DNA of 34,767 nucleotides from Dietzia aerolata (GTDB taxonomy: Bacteria > Actinomycetota > Actinomycetes > Mycobacteriales > Mycobacteriaceae): the NCBI RefSeq assembly GCF_014144865.1, contig NZ_JAALDM010000005.1:1-34767 (forward strand). The letters are read 5' to 3'. Below the pieces are notes generated by a model. That model was not told the origin of the DNA. It ran no database searches and worked only from the letters and a program-made list of their open reading frames with translations. The position numbers were made by a program, and so were the translations under genes. Positions 15,923 through 23,088 of the stretch are shown here, one piece after another (the first letter of the stretch is position 1; each line of letters opens with the position of its first letter).

Positions 15923-16223
15923 GGTGTATCGCCTGCGGGAACCTCGCGATGTCAGGGGGAGTGAGCAGGCAGTTCGTCGATGTGCGGTAGTCGTCCAGTC
16001 GGTCCAGCTCCCGCTCTCGACATGGCTGGTGGAGCCCACGTCCACCTCGGCCCGCTCCGCGAGTTTTCGGCCCGAAGTTCAGATAGACGGGCGAACGACC
16101 CGCGTACTGGTGGAGCAGACCAGCGCAGTCGACCCGTCTCGGCTCGGCGACAGTGTCGGCCGACTGACCTTCGACGAACTGCGGAAAGTCGGGGCAGCCC
16201 TCCGGCTCATCCTCGAACTGTAG
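15912..16223 (+). CDS. MazF/PemK-family endoribonuclease toxin
   Basis: The product has 103 residues from the GTG at 15912: VRGEVYRLRE matches the MazF start (RGD/E-I/V-Y), followed by RRCAVVVQS, and then LVEQTSAVDPSRLG and GRLTFDELRKVGAAL, the characteristic second half of the family. MazF toxins cut single-stranded mRNA or tRNA/rRNA at short motifs and are held inactive by their antitoxin. The 11-bp overlap with the antitoxin indicates a coupled two-gene operon. The normally conserved PVLV-type strand is reduced to CAVVVQ. Activity looks likely, but cut specificity cannot be predicted. Confidence 0.82.
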   Translation: MRGEVYRLREPRDVRGSEQAVRRCAVVVQSVQLPLSTWLVEPTSTSARSASFRPEVQIDGRTTRVLVEQTSAVDPSRLGDSVGRLTFDELRKVGAALRLILEL

Positions 16224-16400
16224 ACCGGCCACAATATCGGCGCTCGGACGTGGAGTGATGGGTCAAATACTGGCAATGAGCACGGAGTGTTGCCTCGAGC
16301 CAGGCTGGTGGCATGTCAGCTCATCACCCTCGCCACGTCATTGCTGCGGTCGAGATGTTCTTCCAGTCGGATGTCGCACTCAGAGGATAGGTTCAAAGGC

Positions 16401-17837
16401 GTGAGCACCCCGGAGTCCGAATCCTCGCCCGCGAACGTATCCGCGGCGTTGTCGTCGTCGTCAAATAATCATTCGGCGGCCACCTCCCCACGTCCCGCTG
16501 CGCGCGGCCAGGTCACCGCCTGGGCGATGTGGGACTGGGGTTCGGCGGCGTTCAACGCGGTGATCGTCACCTTCGTCTTCTCCGTCTATCTCACCGACTC
16601 GGTGGGCAAGGACCTGGAGGAGCCATTCTCGGCGGCCACGTGGCTGTCCATATCGATCGCGCTGGCAGGCCTGGTCATCGCGCTCACCGCGCCGGTCATG
16701 GGGCAGCGCGCCGATCGTGGCGGGCGCCGACGCCGATCACTGGCGCTGTGGACGTACCTGACCGTCGCGATCATGCTGGCGATGTTCCTCGTCGACTCCG
16801 GCTCGCCCAACCCCTGGTTCTGGGTGGGGCTGGTGCTGCTCGCGGTCGGATCGATCACGTTCGAGTTCGCCGAGGTCTCGTACTTTGCGATGCTGCGGCA
16901 GGTCTCCACGCCGGCCACGGTCGGGCGCGTGTCCGGGTACGGCTGGGCGATGGGCTACTTCGGCGGCATCTTCCTGCTGCTCGCGGTGTTCCTGGGCTTC
17001 ATCTCCGGCGACGGCGACACCCGCGGCATGCTCGGCATCCCCGTCGACGGCGGGCTCAACGTGCGGCTGGTGTGTCTGGTCGCCGCCGTGTGGTTCGCGG
17101 TGTTCGCGCTGCCGGTGCTGTTCAAGGTGCCGGAGAACCGCGCGAAAGATCTGAACGACGACGACAACACCCCCAGACCCGGATTCATCGAGTCGTACCG
17201 CATCCTCTGGGCCGACCTGAAGGCGCTGTGGCGACGCGATCCGCGGACGGTGAAGTTCCTCATCGCCAGCGCGATCTTCCGTGACGGACTGGCGGGCGTG
17301 TTCACGTTCGGGGCGATCCTCGCGGTGACCGTGTACGGACTCGCCCCGGGCGACGTGCTGATCTTCGGCGTGGCCGCCAACGTCGTGGCCGCACTCGGTG
17401 CACTGGCGGCAGGATTTCTCGACGACCGCATCGGCCCCAAGGCGGTGATCATCGGCTCGCTGGTCTCGATGCTGGTAACCATGACCGTGCTGCTGTTCGT
17501 CAGCGGCACCACCATGTTCTGGATCTTCGGGCTGCTCATGTGCCTGTCCGTGGGCCCGGCGCAGTCGGCGTCGCGCTCGTTCCTCGCGCGACTGGTCCAG
17601 CCGGGAAGCGACGGCCAGATGTTCGGCCTGTACGCCACCACCGGGCGCGCTGTCTCGTTCCTCGCGCCGGCCATGTTCGCCGTGTTCACGGCTATCTTCG
17701 CCACCGACCGCGCGGGCATCGCCGGCATCGCACTGATCCTGCTGATCGGGATGCTCCTGCTGCTGCCAGTGCGTACACCCTCGCGTGACGAGGCCGGTGA
17801 GCACTGGGCCCAGGATCCCTCGACGCCGTCGGTCTGA
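16401..17837 (+). CDS. UMF1/Atg22-like MFS transporter
   Basis: The product is a 12-helix major facilitator of about 478 residues. The segment AWAMWDWGSAAFNAVIVTFV after a disordered Ser/Pro-rich N-tail is the hallmark of the UMF1/Atg22-like group. GQRADRGGRRRR is the loop 2-3 signature, and a large cytoplasmic loop follows the sixth helix. I chose the GTG at 16401 because what precedes it has no ribosome site; an ATG at 16371 would add 10 residues. Two copies of the dispersed GACGAC motif fall in unconserved spots: the N-tail (SSSSNNHS) and the central loop (LNDDDNTPRP). Yeast Atg22 exports amino acids from the vacuole; the bacterial substrate is unknown. Confidence 0.85.
   Translation: MSTPESESSPANVSAALSSSSNNHSAATSPRPAARGQVTAWAMWDWGSAAFNAVIVTFVFSVYLTDSVGKDLEEPFSAATWLSISIALAGLVIALTAPVMGQRADRGGRRRRSLALWTYLTVAIMLAMFLVDSGSPNPWFWVGLVLLAVGSITFEFAEVSYFAMLRQVSTPATVGRVSGYGWAMGYFGGIFLLLAVFLGFISGDGDTRGMLGIPVDGGLNVRLVCLVAAVWFAVFALPVLFKVPENRAKDLNDDDNTPRPGFIESYRILWADLKALWRRDPRTVKFLIASAIFRDGLAGVFTFGAILAVTVYGLAPGDVLIFGVAANVVAALGALAAGFLDDRIGPKAVIIGSLVSMLVTMTVLLFVSGTTMFWIFGLLMCLSVGPAQSASRSFLARLVQPGSDGQMFGLYATTGRAVSFLAPAMFAVFTAIFATDRAGIAGIALILLIGMLLLLPVRTPSRDEAGEHWAQDPSTPSV
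16448..16476 (-). repeat. Dispersed A/T + GACGAC motif, copy d
   Basis: On the minus strand GAATGATTATTT is followed by GACGACGACGACAAC. It lies in the unconserved N-tail of the UMF1-like transporter, read antisense as SSSSNNH. Confidence 0.65.
17144..17169 (+). repeat. Dispersed A/T + GACGAC motif, copy g
   Basis: AAAGATCTGA is followed by ACGACGACGACAAC. It lies in the central loop of the UMF1-like transporter, read as LNDDDN. Confidence 0.55.
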
Positions 17838-17975
17838 CGCCCCCGGTAGCGCCGTCGCTGATGGCCCCGGGCGGCACCTGGCGCACGTACCCCGGCCGCC
17901 AGGAGTCGCTCCGTAAGCGGTTGCGGGAAAGCTATCTGGAAAATCGCTGCGCTGACTCACCCCGAGGGGCGTGAC

Positions 17976-18677
17976 TCACATCTTGCGGGGGAGGCGGTCG
18001 AGGAGCTCCAGTACCGCGGCGGCGTCGTCGGCGATGTCGGAGAAGCCCGCGGCCCGAAGTTCGTCGTCGCCGATCCCTCCCGTGCGCACCGCGATCGAGC
18101 GGACCCCGAGCTTCGTTGCCGCGATGGCGTCCCAGGTGGCATCGCCGACCATGATCGCGTCCGTAGCGTCGACGCCCGCGCGGTCGAGGGCGATGCCGAC
18201 AATGGTGGGATCCGGCTTGGCTTGGTCCACGTCCTCGCCGGTAGTCACGGCGTCCACGAACTCGTCCACGTCCAGCAACTCACGCGCCTCGCCGAACTCG
18301 GACGGCGGCGCAGACGTGGCCAGGACCGTGGTCCACCCGCGCTGATGCGCTCCACGCACGAGCTCGCGCGCCCCCGGAAGCAGCCGCAGCGAGTTGGCGG
18401 CCTCGGCGTAGTAATGGCTGTGCAGCTCCTTTGTCCGGCTCGCGATGTGGTCGCGAGCCGCCTGGTCGTCGATGCCGGCTACCTCGAGGAGTTCGGCGAC
18501 GAGCGTGGCGCCGTCCTTTCCCACACGGCGGTGTACCTCCACGTGGGGCACGGTGGCACCAGCTTCGTCGAGTGCGCGATGCCACGTCGATACGTGCACG
18601 TACGTGGAGTCGACCAAGGTGCCGTCCACATCCAAAAGCAGGGCGCGGCGGCGGGTGCGGGAGTCCGGATCAGCCAT
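17976..18677 (-). CDS. HAD-family hydrolase (phosphoglycolate phosphatase-like)
   Basis: The product is a 233-residue soluble HAD-superfamily phosphatase with all four motifs: DVDGTLVDS (Asp16 nucleophile, Asp18 acid), LATSAP, KPDP, and VGDATWDAIAA for the metal-binding acidic residues. An alpha-helical cap (about 30-90) fits subclass I. I use the ATG at 18677 because upstream codons in this frame are Pro/Arg-rich and overlap the divergent promoter. Substrate is undetermined; beta-phosphoglucomutase and phosphoglycolate phosphatase share this plan. The nearest gene is the divergent F420-type oxidoreductase, separated by 74 nt. Confidence 0.85.
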   Translation of the reverse strand: MADPDSRTRRRALLLDVDGTLVDSTYVHVSTWHRALDEAGATVPHVEVHRRVGKDGATLVAELLEVAGIDDQAARDHIASRTKELHSHYYAEAANSLRLLPGARELVRGAHQRGWTTVLATSAPPSEFGEARELLDVDEFVDAVTTGEDVDQAKPDPTIVGIALDRAGVDATDAIMVGDATWDAIAATKLGVRSIAVRTGGIGDDELRAAGFSDIADDAAAVLELLDRLPRKM

Positions 18678-18751
18678 GCCTCGACCGTGCCCGCGCGGGC
18701 GGGCGAGGACAACCGGTGGCGGCGGACGGGCGGCGGGCGCACCCTCGGTCC

Positions 18752-19741
18752 ATGACACGCTTCGGCTACACCCTCATGACCGAACAGTCCGGGCCCAAGG
18801 AGCTCGTGCGTTACGCTGCAGCCGCTGAGCAGGCGGGATTCGACTTCGAGGTGGCCTCCGACCACTACTTCCCGTGGTTGTGCTCGCAGGGGCACGCGCC
18901 GTACGTGTGGAGCGTGCTGGGCGCGGTTGCGCACGTCACCGAGCGCGTCGACCTGTGCACGTACGTGACCTGCCCGATCCTGCGCTACCACCCGGCCGTG
19001 GTCGCGCAGAAGGCCGCGACCATGCAGATCCTGGCCGACGGGCGGTTCATGCTCGGGATCGGCTCCGGCGAGAACCTCAACGAACACGTGGTGGGGCAGG
19101 GCTGGCCCGCACTCGACGAGCGTCACGAGATGACCGCCGAGGCGCTGGAGATCATCCGCGAGCTGTTCGACGGCGGACTCGTCACCTATTCCGGGGAGCA
19201 CTTCCGTGTGGACTCGGCCCGGCTGTGGGACCTGCCAGAGACCCGCGTGCCAATCGGTGTGGCGGCGGGCGGGGAGAAGGCGCTGACGCGGCTGGGTCCG
19301 CTGGCCGACCACCTCATCGCCACCGAGCCCGAACCCGCGTACATCGACGGGTGGAACTCGATGGACAGTCGGCCGCGGATCGGTGACGGTGCCCGGGCGA
19401 TCGCGCAGATCCCCATCAGTTGGGACCCCGAATCGGAGACGGCGGCGATCGAGCGCGCGCACGATCAGTTCCGATGGTTCGCCGGCGGCTGGGCGGCCAA
19501 CGCCGACCTGCCCACCACCGCCGGGTTCGCCGCCGCGACGAAGTTCGTGCGGCCCGAGGACGTTGCCGAGCAACTCGCGTGCGGTCCGGACGACGACGCC
19601 ATCGTGGAGAAGGTGCGGCCGTACTGGGAAGCCGGCTACACGGACATCGCGCTCATCCAGATCGGGGATTCCACGCTCGACCGGTTCCTCGCCGAGGCGG
19701 CACAGCCGCTGCTCGCACGGCTGCGAGAGGCAGCTGGCTGA
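18752..19741 (+). CDS. F420-dependent luciferase-like oxidoreductase
   Basis: The product has 329 residues and a TIM-barrel luciferase-like monooxygenase (LLM) fold of the group that uses coenzyme F420, related to F420-dependent glucose-6-phosphate dehydrogenase. Typical segments are MTRFGYTLMTEQ, EVASDHYFPW, LGIGSGENLNEHVVG, VGQGWP and VPIGVAAGGEKALTRLG. The ATG at 18752 starts exactly at the first barrel strand. F420 use is inferred from family and from the host order. The reaction is unknown. It is divergent from the HAD gene. Confidence 0.82.
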   Translation: MTRFGYTLMTEQSGPKELVRYAAAAEQAGFDFEVASDHYFPWLCSQGHAPYVWSVLGAVAHVTERVDLCTYVTCPILRYHPAVVAQKAATMQILADGRFMLGIGSGENLNEHVVGQGWPALDERHEMTAEALEIIRELFDGGLVTYSGEHFRVDSARLWDLPETRVPIGVAAGGEKALTRLGPLADHLIATEPEPAYIDGWNSMDSRPRIGDGARAIAQIPISWDPESETAAIERAHDQFRWFAGGWAANADLPTTAGFAAATKFVRPEDVAEQLACGPDDDAIVEKVRPYWEAGYTDIALIQIGDSTLDRFLAEAAQPLLARLREAAG

Positions 19742-19791
19742 GCTGGCCAGTGTTGGGCGCTGGTTGAGCAGTGAGGCGTGTCGAGAAGCGG

Positions 19792-19828
19792 GTTTCGCAC
19801 ATTTCTACTCGACCGACGTGTGCGAAAC
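19792..19828. repeat. Inverted repeat, possible terminator or REP-like element
   Basis: Arms GTTTCGCACA (19792-19801) and TGTGCGAAAC (19819-19828) enclose a 17-nt loop. The preceding TGGTTGAGCAGTGAGG... GTCGAGAAG (about 19761-19789) resembles a short intergenic repeat I have seen in several actinobacterial genomes. It lies between the end of the oxidoreductase gene and tRNA-Arg. Confidence 0.5.
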
Positions 19829-19866
19829 TCTCTTCGCGATGGGTGCTGTGGCACGAAACTGTCGCG

Positions 19867-19883
19867 CCACCTGAGCCAGGTGG
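19867..19883 (-). terminator. Small hairpin downstream of tRNA-Arg
   Basis: CCACCT (19867-19872) pairs with AGGTGG (19878-19883) around a 5-nt loop, 33 nt downstream of the tRNA on the minus strand. No clear T-run follows, so a terminator role is tentative. Confidence 0.35.
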
Positions 19884-19915
19884 CAGAAATGCGTCCTGAA
19901 CAGCGAAAACGTGGG

Positions 19916-19988
19916 CGCCCCCGAGAGGATTCGAACCCCTGACCAGCCGGGTAGAAACCGGATGCTCTATCCACTGAGCTACGGAGGC
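19916..19988 (-). tRNA. tRNA-Arg (anticodon TCT)
   Basis: The minus strand starts GCCTCCGTAGCTCAGTGGAT and folds as a 73-nt cloverleaf. The anticodon loop is TTTCTAC with anticodon TCT, the T-arm is GGGGTTCGAATCC, and the acceptor stem GCCTCCG/CGGGGGC contains one G-U pair. It reads AGA/AGG, which are rare codons in a GC-rich genome. CCA is not encoded. Confidence 0.95.
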
Positions 19989-20099
19989 AAGCGGCGCCCG
20001 CGCGAGGCGTCGCCGGAAGAATGGTAGCCGATCGCGGGGGAGAGCAGAGAAGGCGCGAATCGTCGTCCGGGGGTTCGGCTTTCTACGATGGAGGTCATG

Positions 20100-22232
20100 A
20101 TGTCGTCGAAGGCCGCCCCTGGAAAGTCCCCGAAGGGGAAATCTGGCCCCGGCAAACCTGCCACCGGCAAGCCCGCGACCGCGAAGGCCGGCGCCGCGAA
20201 GGCCGGCAATGGGAGCGCCGCCCCCACCTGGCTCGGGCGACTCGGAGCTCGGGGGGTCATCCTGCTGGTGCTGCTGCTCGCCGCGGTGGCGGTGGCGGTG
20301 GTCATCCCGCTGTCGACCATGTCCACCGCAGAAGCGCTCGAGCTGATCGGCGTGCCCGACCCGGGGCCGCTGACCACCGCGGGGCTGCCGGCGGTTCGCG
20401 CGATCGGTGAGCTGCTGGCCTCGGTGGCGGTGGGGGCGGCGCTGTTCGCCGCGTTCTTCACCCCGCCGCAGAAGGACAAGACGCTCGATGTGGACGGGTA
20501 CCGCATGCAGCAGATCTCGTCCTGGGCGAACTTCGCGTGGGCGGCAGCGGCGGCGCTGCTCATCCCGCTGACCCTGTCGGACGTGTCGGGCCGGACCCTG
20601 ATCGAGTCGCTGCCGCCGGACCAGTGGCTGGTGGCTATCAACCAGATCGACGTGGCGTCCTCGTGGCGCTGGGCCGCGATCATCGCGCTGGTCGCGGCGA
20701 TCGGCCAGCGGCTCACCCTGACCTGGCGCTGGTCCATCGTCTGGCTGGCGGTGACGGTGCTGTCACTGCTGCCGGTCGCCGCGACGGGCCACGCGTCCGG
20801 CAGCACGGCCCACGACCTGGCCACCAACTCGCTGATCATCCACCTGTTCGCGGCCGCGTTCTACGTCGGCGGGCTCGTCGCGGTGATCATCCACACCATG
20901 CGCGGCGGCACCCGGGTGGCGTTGGCGCTGCGTCGCTACTCGGTGGTCGCCACCGTCGCGATCGCCGCGCTGGCGTTCTCCGGCCTGATCAACGCGATCG
21001 TCCGCCTGCATCCGGCCGACCTGTTCTCCTCGACCTACGGCCTGCTGGTGGTGGGTAAGGCGCTGCTGCTGATCCTGCTGGGGATCTTCGGGCTCGCGAT
21101 CCGTCGCCGCGTCATCGCCAAGATCGAGACGCGCAACGCCAACGCGCCGGTCGACCGGGCCACGCTGCTGCGGATCATCATGGTCGAGTCGGTGGTCATG
21201 GCGGGCACGATCGGCCTGTCGGTCTCGCTCGGCCGTACCCCGCCGCCCGCGCCGTTGTACGTGCCGACGAGGCAGGAGGCGCTGCTGGGCTTCGAGCTGC
21301 CGGGGCCGTTCTCGTTCGAGACGGTCTTCGGCCTGTGGCGCTTCGACCTTGTCCTGGGGCTGGCCTCGGTGGTCCTGCTGGGCCTGTACGTGTGGGGCCT
21401 GATCCACCTGCATCGCCGCGGCGACAGCTGGCCGCCCGGTCGCACCGCGTTCTGGGTGGCCGGCTGCGTGATGCTGTTCGTCACCACCTCGTCGGGCATG
21501 GGGATGTACATGATGGCGGACTTCGCCAGCCACATGGTCGGCCACATGATCATCTCGATGCTTGTGCCGATCTTCCTCGCCCTCGGCGGGCCGCTGACCC
21601 TGGCACTGCGCGCGCTGCCGGCCGCCGGCCGCGGCAACCCGCCGGGACCGCGCGAGTGGATCGTCGAGTTCATCAACAACCCGATCTCGCGATTCCTCAC
21701 GCATCCGATCGTGGCGTCGATCCAGTTCGTTGCCGGCTTCTATCTTGTCTACTTCGGCGGGTTCTACGAGACGCTGGCCTCCGAGCATCTGGGCCACATG
21801 TTCATGAACGTGCACTTCCTGATCTCCGGCTACCTCTTCTACTGGGTGATCATCGGTGTCGATGCGGCGCCGCGGCAGTTCACGTCGATGTACATGATGA
21901 TGGTCCTGCTGTCCTCGCTGCCGTTCCACGCGTTCTTCGGCATCCTGCTCATGAACTACCCGACGGTCCTGGCGGAGAGCTGGTACTCGGGGATAGGGCT
22001 GCCCTGGATTCCTGATCTTCTGCAGAGTCAGCGGGTCGGTGGCGGCGTCGCGTGGGCGATGGGGGAGATCCCTCTGTTCATCGTCATGATCGCACTCGGC
22101 TTCCAGTGGTATCAGAGCGATATGCGGGAGGCGCGGCGCTCGGAGCGGCAGGCCGATCGTGACGACGATGCCGAGCTCAAGGCCTATAACGAGATGCTCG
22201 CGCAGATGGCCGAGGGGGACCGCCGGCACTGA
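20100..22232 (+). CDS. CopD-CtaG fusion: copper transport and cytochrome c oxidase assembly
   Basis: The product is a membrane protein of about 710 residues. A Lys/Gly/Ala/Pro-rich tail (1-40) precedes a CopD-like half (about 45-370) with repeated helices and GHASGSTAHDLATN. The second half (about 395-690) is a caa3-type cytochrome oxidase assembly factor CtaG domain with GMYMMADFASHMVGHMI, LALGGPLTLALRALP and HLGHMFMNVHFLISGYLFYW, whose His and Met residues suit Cu binding. Such fusions are common in actinobacteria and are thought to bring Cu to the Cu centres of cytochrome oxidase. I prefer the ATG at 20100 (GGAGG 5 nt upstream) over the one at 20088. It stands alone, between tRNA-Arg and the SSB-like gene. 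Confidence 0.88.
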   Translation: MSSKAAPGKSPKGKSGPGKPATGKPATAKAGAAKAGNGSAAPTWLGRLGARGVILLVLLLAAVAVAVVIPLSTMSTAEALELIGVPDPGPLTTAGLPAVRAIGELLASVAVGAALFAAFFTPPQKDKTLDVDGYRMQQISSWANFAWAAAAALLIPLTLSDVSGRTLIESLPPDQWLVAINQIDVASSWRWAAIIALVAAIGQRLTLTWRWSIVWLAVTVLSLLPVAATGHASGSTAHDLATNSLIIHLFAAAFYVGGLVAVIIHTMRGGTRVALALRRYSVVATVAIAALAFSGLINAIVRLHPADLFSSTYGLLVVGKALLLILLGIFGLAIRRRVIAKIETRNANAPVDRATLLRIIMVESVVMAGTIGLSVSLGRTPPPAPLYVPTRQEALLGFELPGPFSFETVFGLWRFDLVLGLASVVLLGLYVWGLIHLHRRGDSWPPGRTAFWVAGCVMLFVTTSSGMGMYMMADFASHMVGHMIISMLVPIFLALGGPLTLALRALPAAGRGNPPGPREWIVEFINNPISRFLTHPIVASIQFVAGFYLVYFGGFYETLASEHLGHMFMNVHFLISGYLFYWVIIGVDAAPRQFTSMYMMMVLLSSLPFHAFFGILLMNYPTVLAESWYSGIGLPWIPDLLQSQRVGGGVAWAMGEIPLFIVMIALGFQWYQSDMREARRSERQADRDDDAELKAYNEMLAQMAEGDRRH

Positions 22233-22241
22233 TCGTGCCCA

Positions 22242-22274
22242 CCTCGTCGTCGTCGTAAAAAATCTTTTCACACC
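22242..22274 (-). repeat. Dispersed A/T + GACGAC motif, copy e
   Basis: On the minus strand GTGTGAAAAGATTTTTT is followed by ACGACGACGACGAGG. It lies in the gap between the CopD-CtaG and SSB-like genes and faces copy f. Confidence 0.6.
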
Positions 22275-22278
22275 GTCC

Positions 22279-22296
22279 GTCCCTGTCCACAGGGAC
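22279..22296. promoter_or_regulatory. Perfect palindrome upstream of the SSB-like gene
   Basis: GTCCCTGT and ACAGGGAC form 8-bp arms around CC. It lies in the middle of the 167-nt gap before the SSB-like gene, between two facing copies of the dispersed GACGAC motif. It is a candidate operator; CTGTCCACAG also resembles an actinobacterial DnaA box with mismatches. Confidence 0.5.
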
Positions 22297-22309
22297 GTCA
22301 CCGCAGGCG

Positions 22310-22339
22310 GGTGGAAAGAGATATGACGACGACGACATC
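22310..22339 (+). repeat. Dispersed A/T + GACGAC motif, copy f
   Basis: GGTGGAAAGAGATAT is followed by GACGACGACGACATC. It lies 60 nt upstream of the SSB-like start and is inverted relative to copy e, 35 nt away. Confidence 0.6.
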
Positions 22340-22399
22340 GTGCACTCTTCCTGACAGGAGACCGACGCCCGGTCGGTCCCGATGAGGCAGGAGAGTCCC

Positions 22400-22987
22400 A
22401 TGTACGAGACCCAGACGACCGTCCGCGGCACCATCATCACCGATCCCGTCACCCGGCGCGTGGGCGACGACGAGGTGTTCAGCTTCCGCGTCGCCAGCAA
22501 CACCCGCTACCAGGACCGCACGACGGGGGAGTGGAAGACCGGCGGCACGCTCTACTTCTCGGCGAACTGCTGGGGCAAGCTCGTGCCGCGCACCTCGGGG
22601 CGGCTGTTCAAGGGCGACGCGGTGATCGTGCAGGGCCGACTTCTCACCAATGAGTACGAGAAGGAGGGCCGCGTCATGCGTGACCTCGAGATGCGGGTCG
22701 GTGCGATCGGGCCGGACATGGCGCGGATGGACGTCACCGCCAAGAAGGTCAGGCACGAGTCGAACGGTCCCGATGCCGGTGACGGCGGGGTCCGGGGCGC
22801 TGATGGTCTCCGCGCGGTCGACGGTCCCGATGCCGAGGCGATGGCGGTCGGGTCGGTCCCGGCCGGCGGACACCCACTGGCCGCGGGCCTCGATTCCCCG
22901 GGACTGCGCGGTCTCGACGACGTGGACCCGGAGCTCGAGGACGAGGACTCCGAGCTGGAGCAGTTCGCGGGCGCCTCGACGGCCTGA
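22400..22987 (+). CDS. Single-stranded DNA-binding protein paralogue
   Basis: The product has 195 residues. Residues 1-115 form an OB-fold like bacterial SSB: YETQTTVRGTIITDPVTRRV, FRVASNTRY, LYFSANCWGKL, DAVIVQGRL. The C-terminal 80 residues are Asp/Glu/Gly-rich and acidic, but the hydrophobic DDDxPF tip that recruits partners to the main SSB is missing (the end is EQFAGASTA). This is therefore likely an accessory SSB, like Rv2478c next to ettA in M. tuberculosis. I prefer the ATG at 22400 with AGGAGAG upstream over one at 22382. The promoter region holds two copies of the dispersed motif and a palindrome. Confidence 0.82.
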   Translation: MYETQTTVRGTIITDPVTRRVGDDEVFSFRVASNTRYQDRTTGEWKTGGTLYFSANCWGKLVPRTSGRLFKGDAVIVQGRLLTNEYEKEGRVMRDLEMRVGAIGPDMARMDVTAKKVRHESNGPDAGDGGVRGADGLRAVDGPDAEAMAVGSVPAGGHPLAAGLDSPGLRGLDDVDPELEDEDSELEQFAGASTA

Positions 22988-23001
22988 CCGCTGTGCGCGC
23001 C

Positions 23002-23045
23002 GGGCCGCGGGCAGCCACGTAACATGGGGGTCGTGCCCGCGGCCC
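23002..23045. promoter_or_regulatory. Hairpin between SSB-like gene and ettA
   Basis: Perfect 12-bp arms GGGCCGCGGGCA (23002-23013) and TGCCCGCGGCCC (23034-23045) flank a 20-nt loop. There is no T-run, so it may be an attenuator, a processing site or a weak terminator. TATATG at 23064-23069 further downstream could be the -10 box of ettA. Confidence 0.5.
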
Positions 23046-23088
23046 ATCCGCGGCGATACGGACTATATGCGCAGGTGAGAGGGCAGAA

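Noticed and set aside
20763-22301. A 512-codon open frame antisense to the CopD-CtaG gene
   Set aside because: It is an Arg/Gln/His-rich shadow with no start signal; the sense strand carries clear membrane domains.
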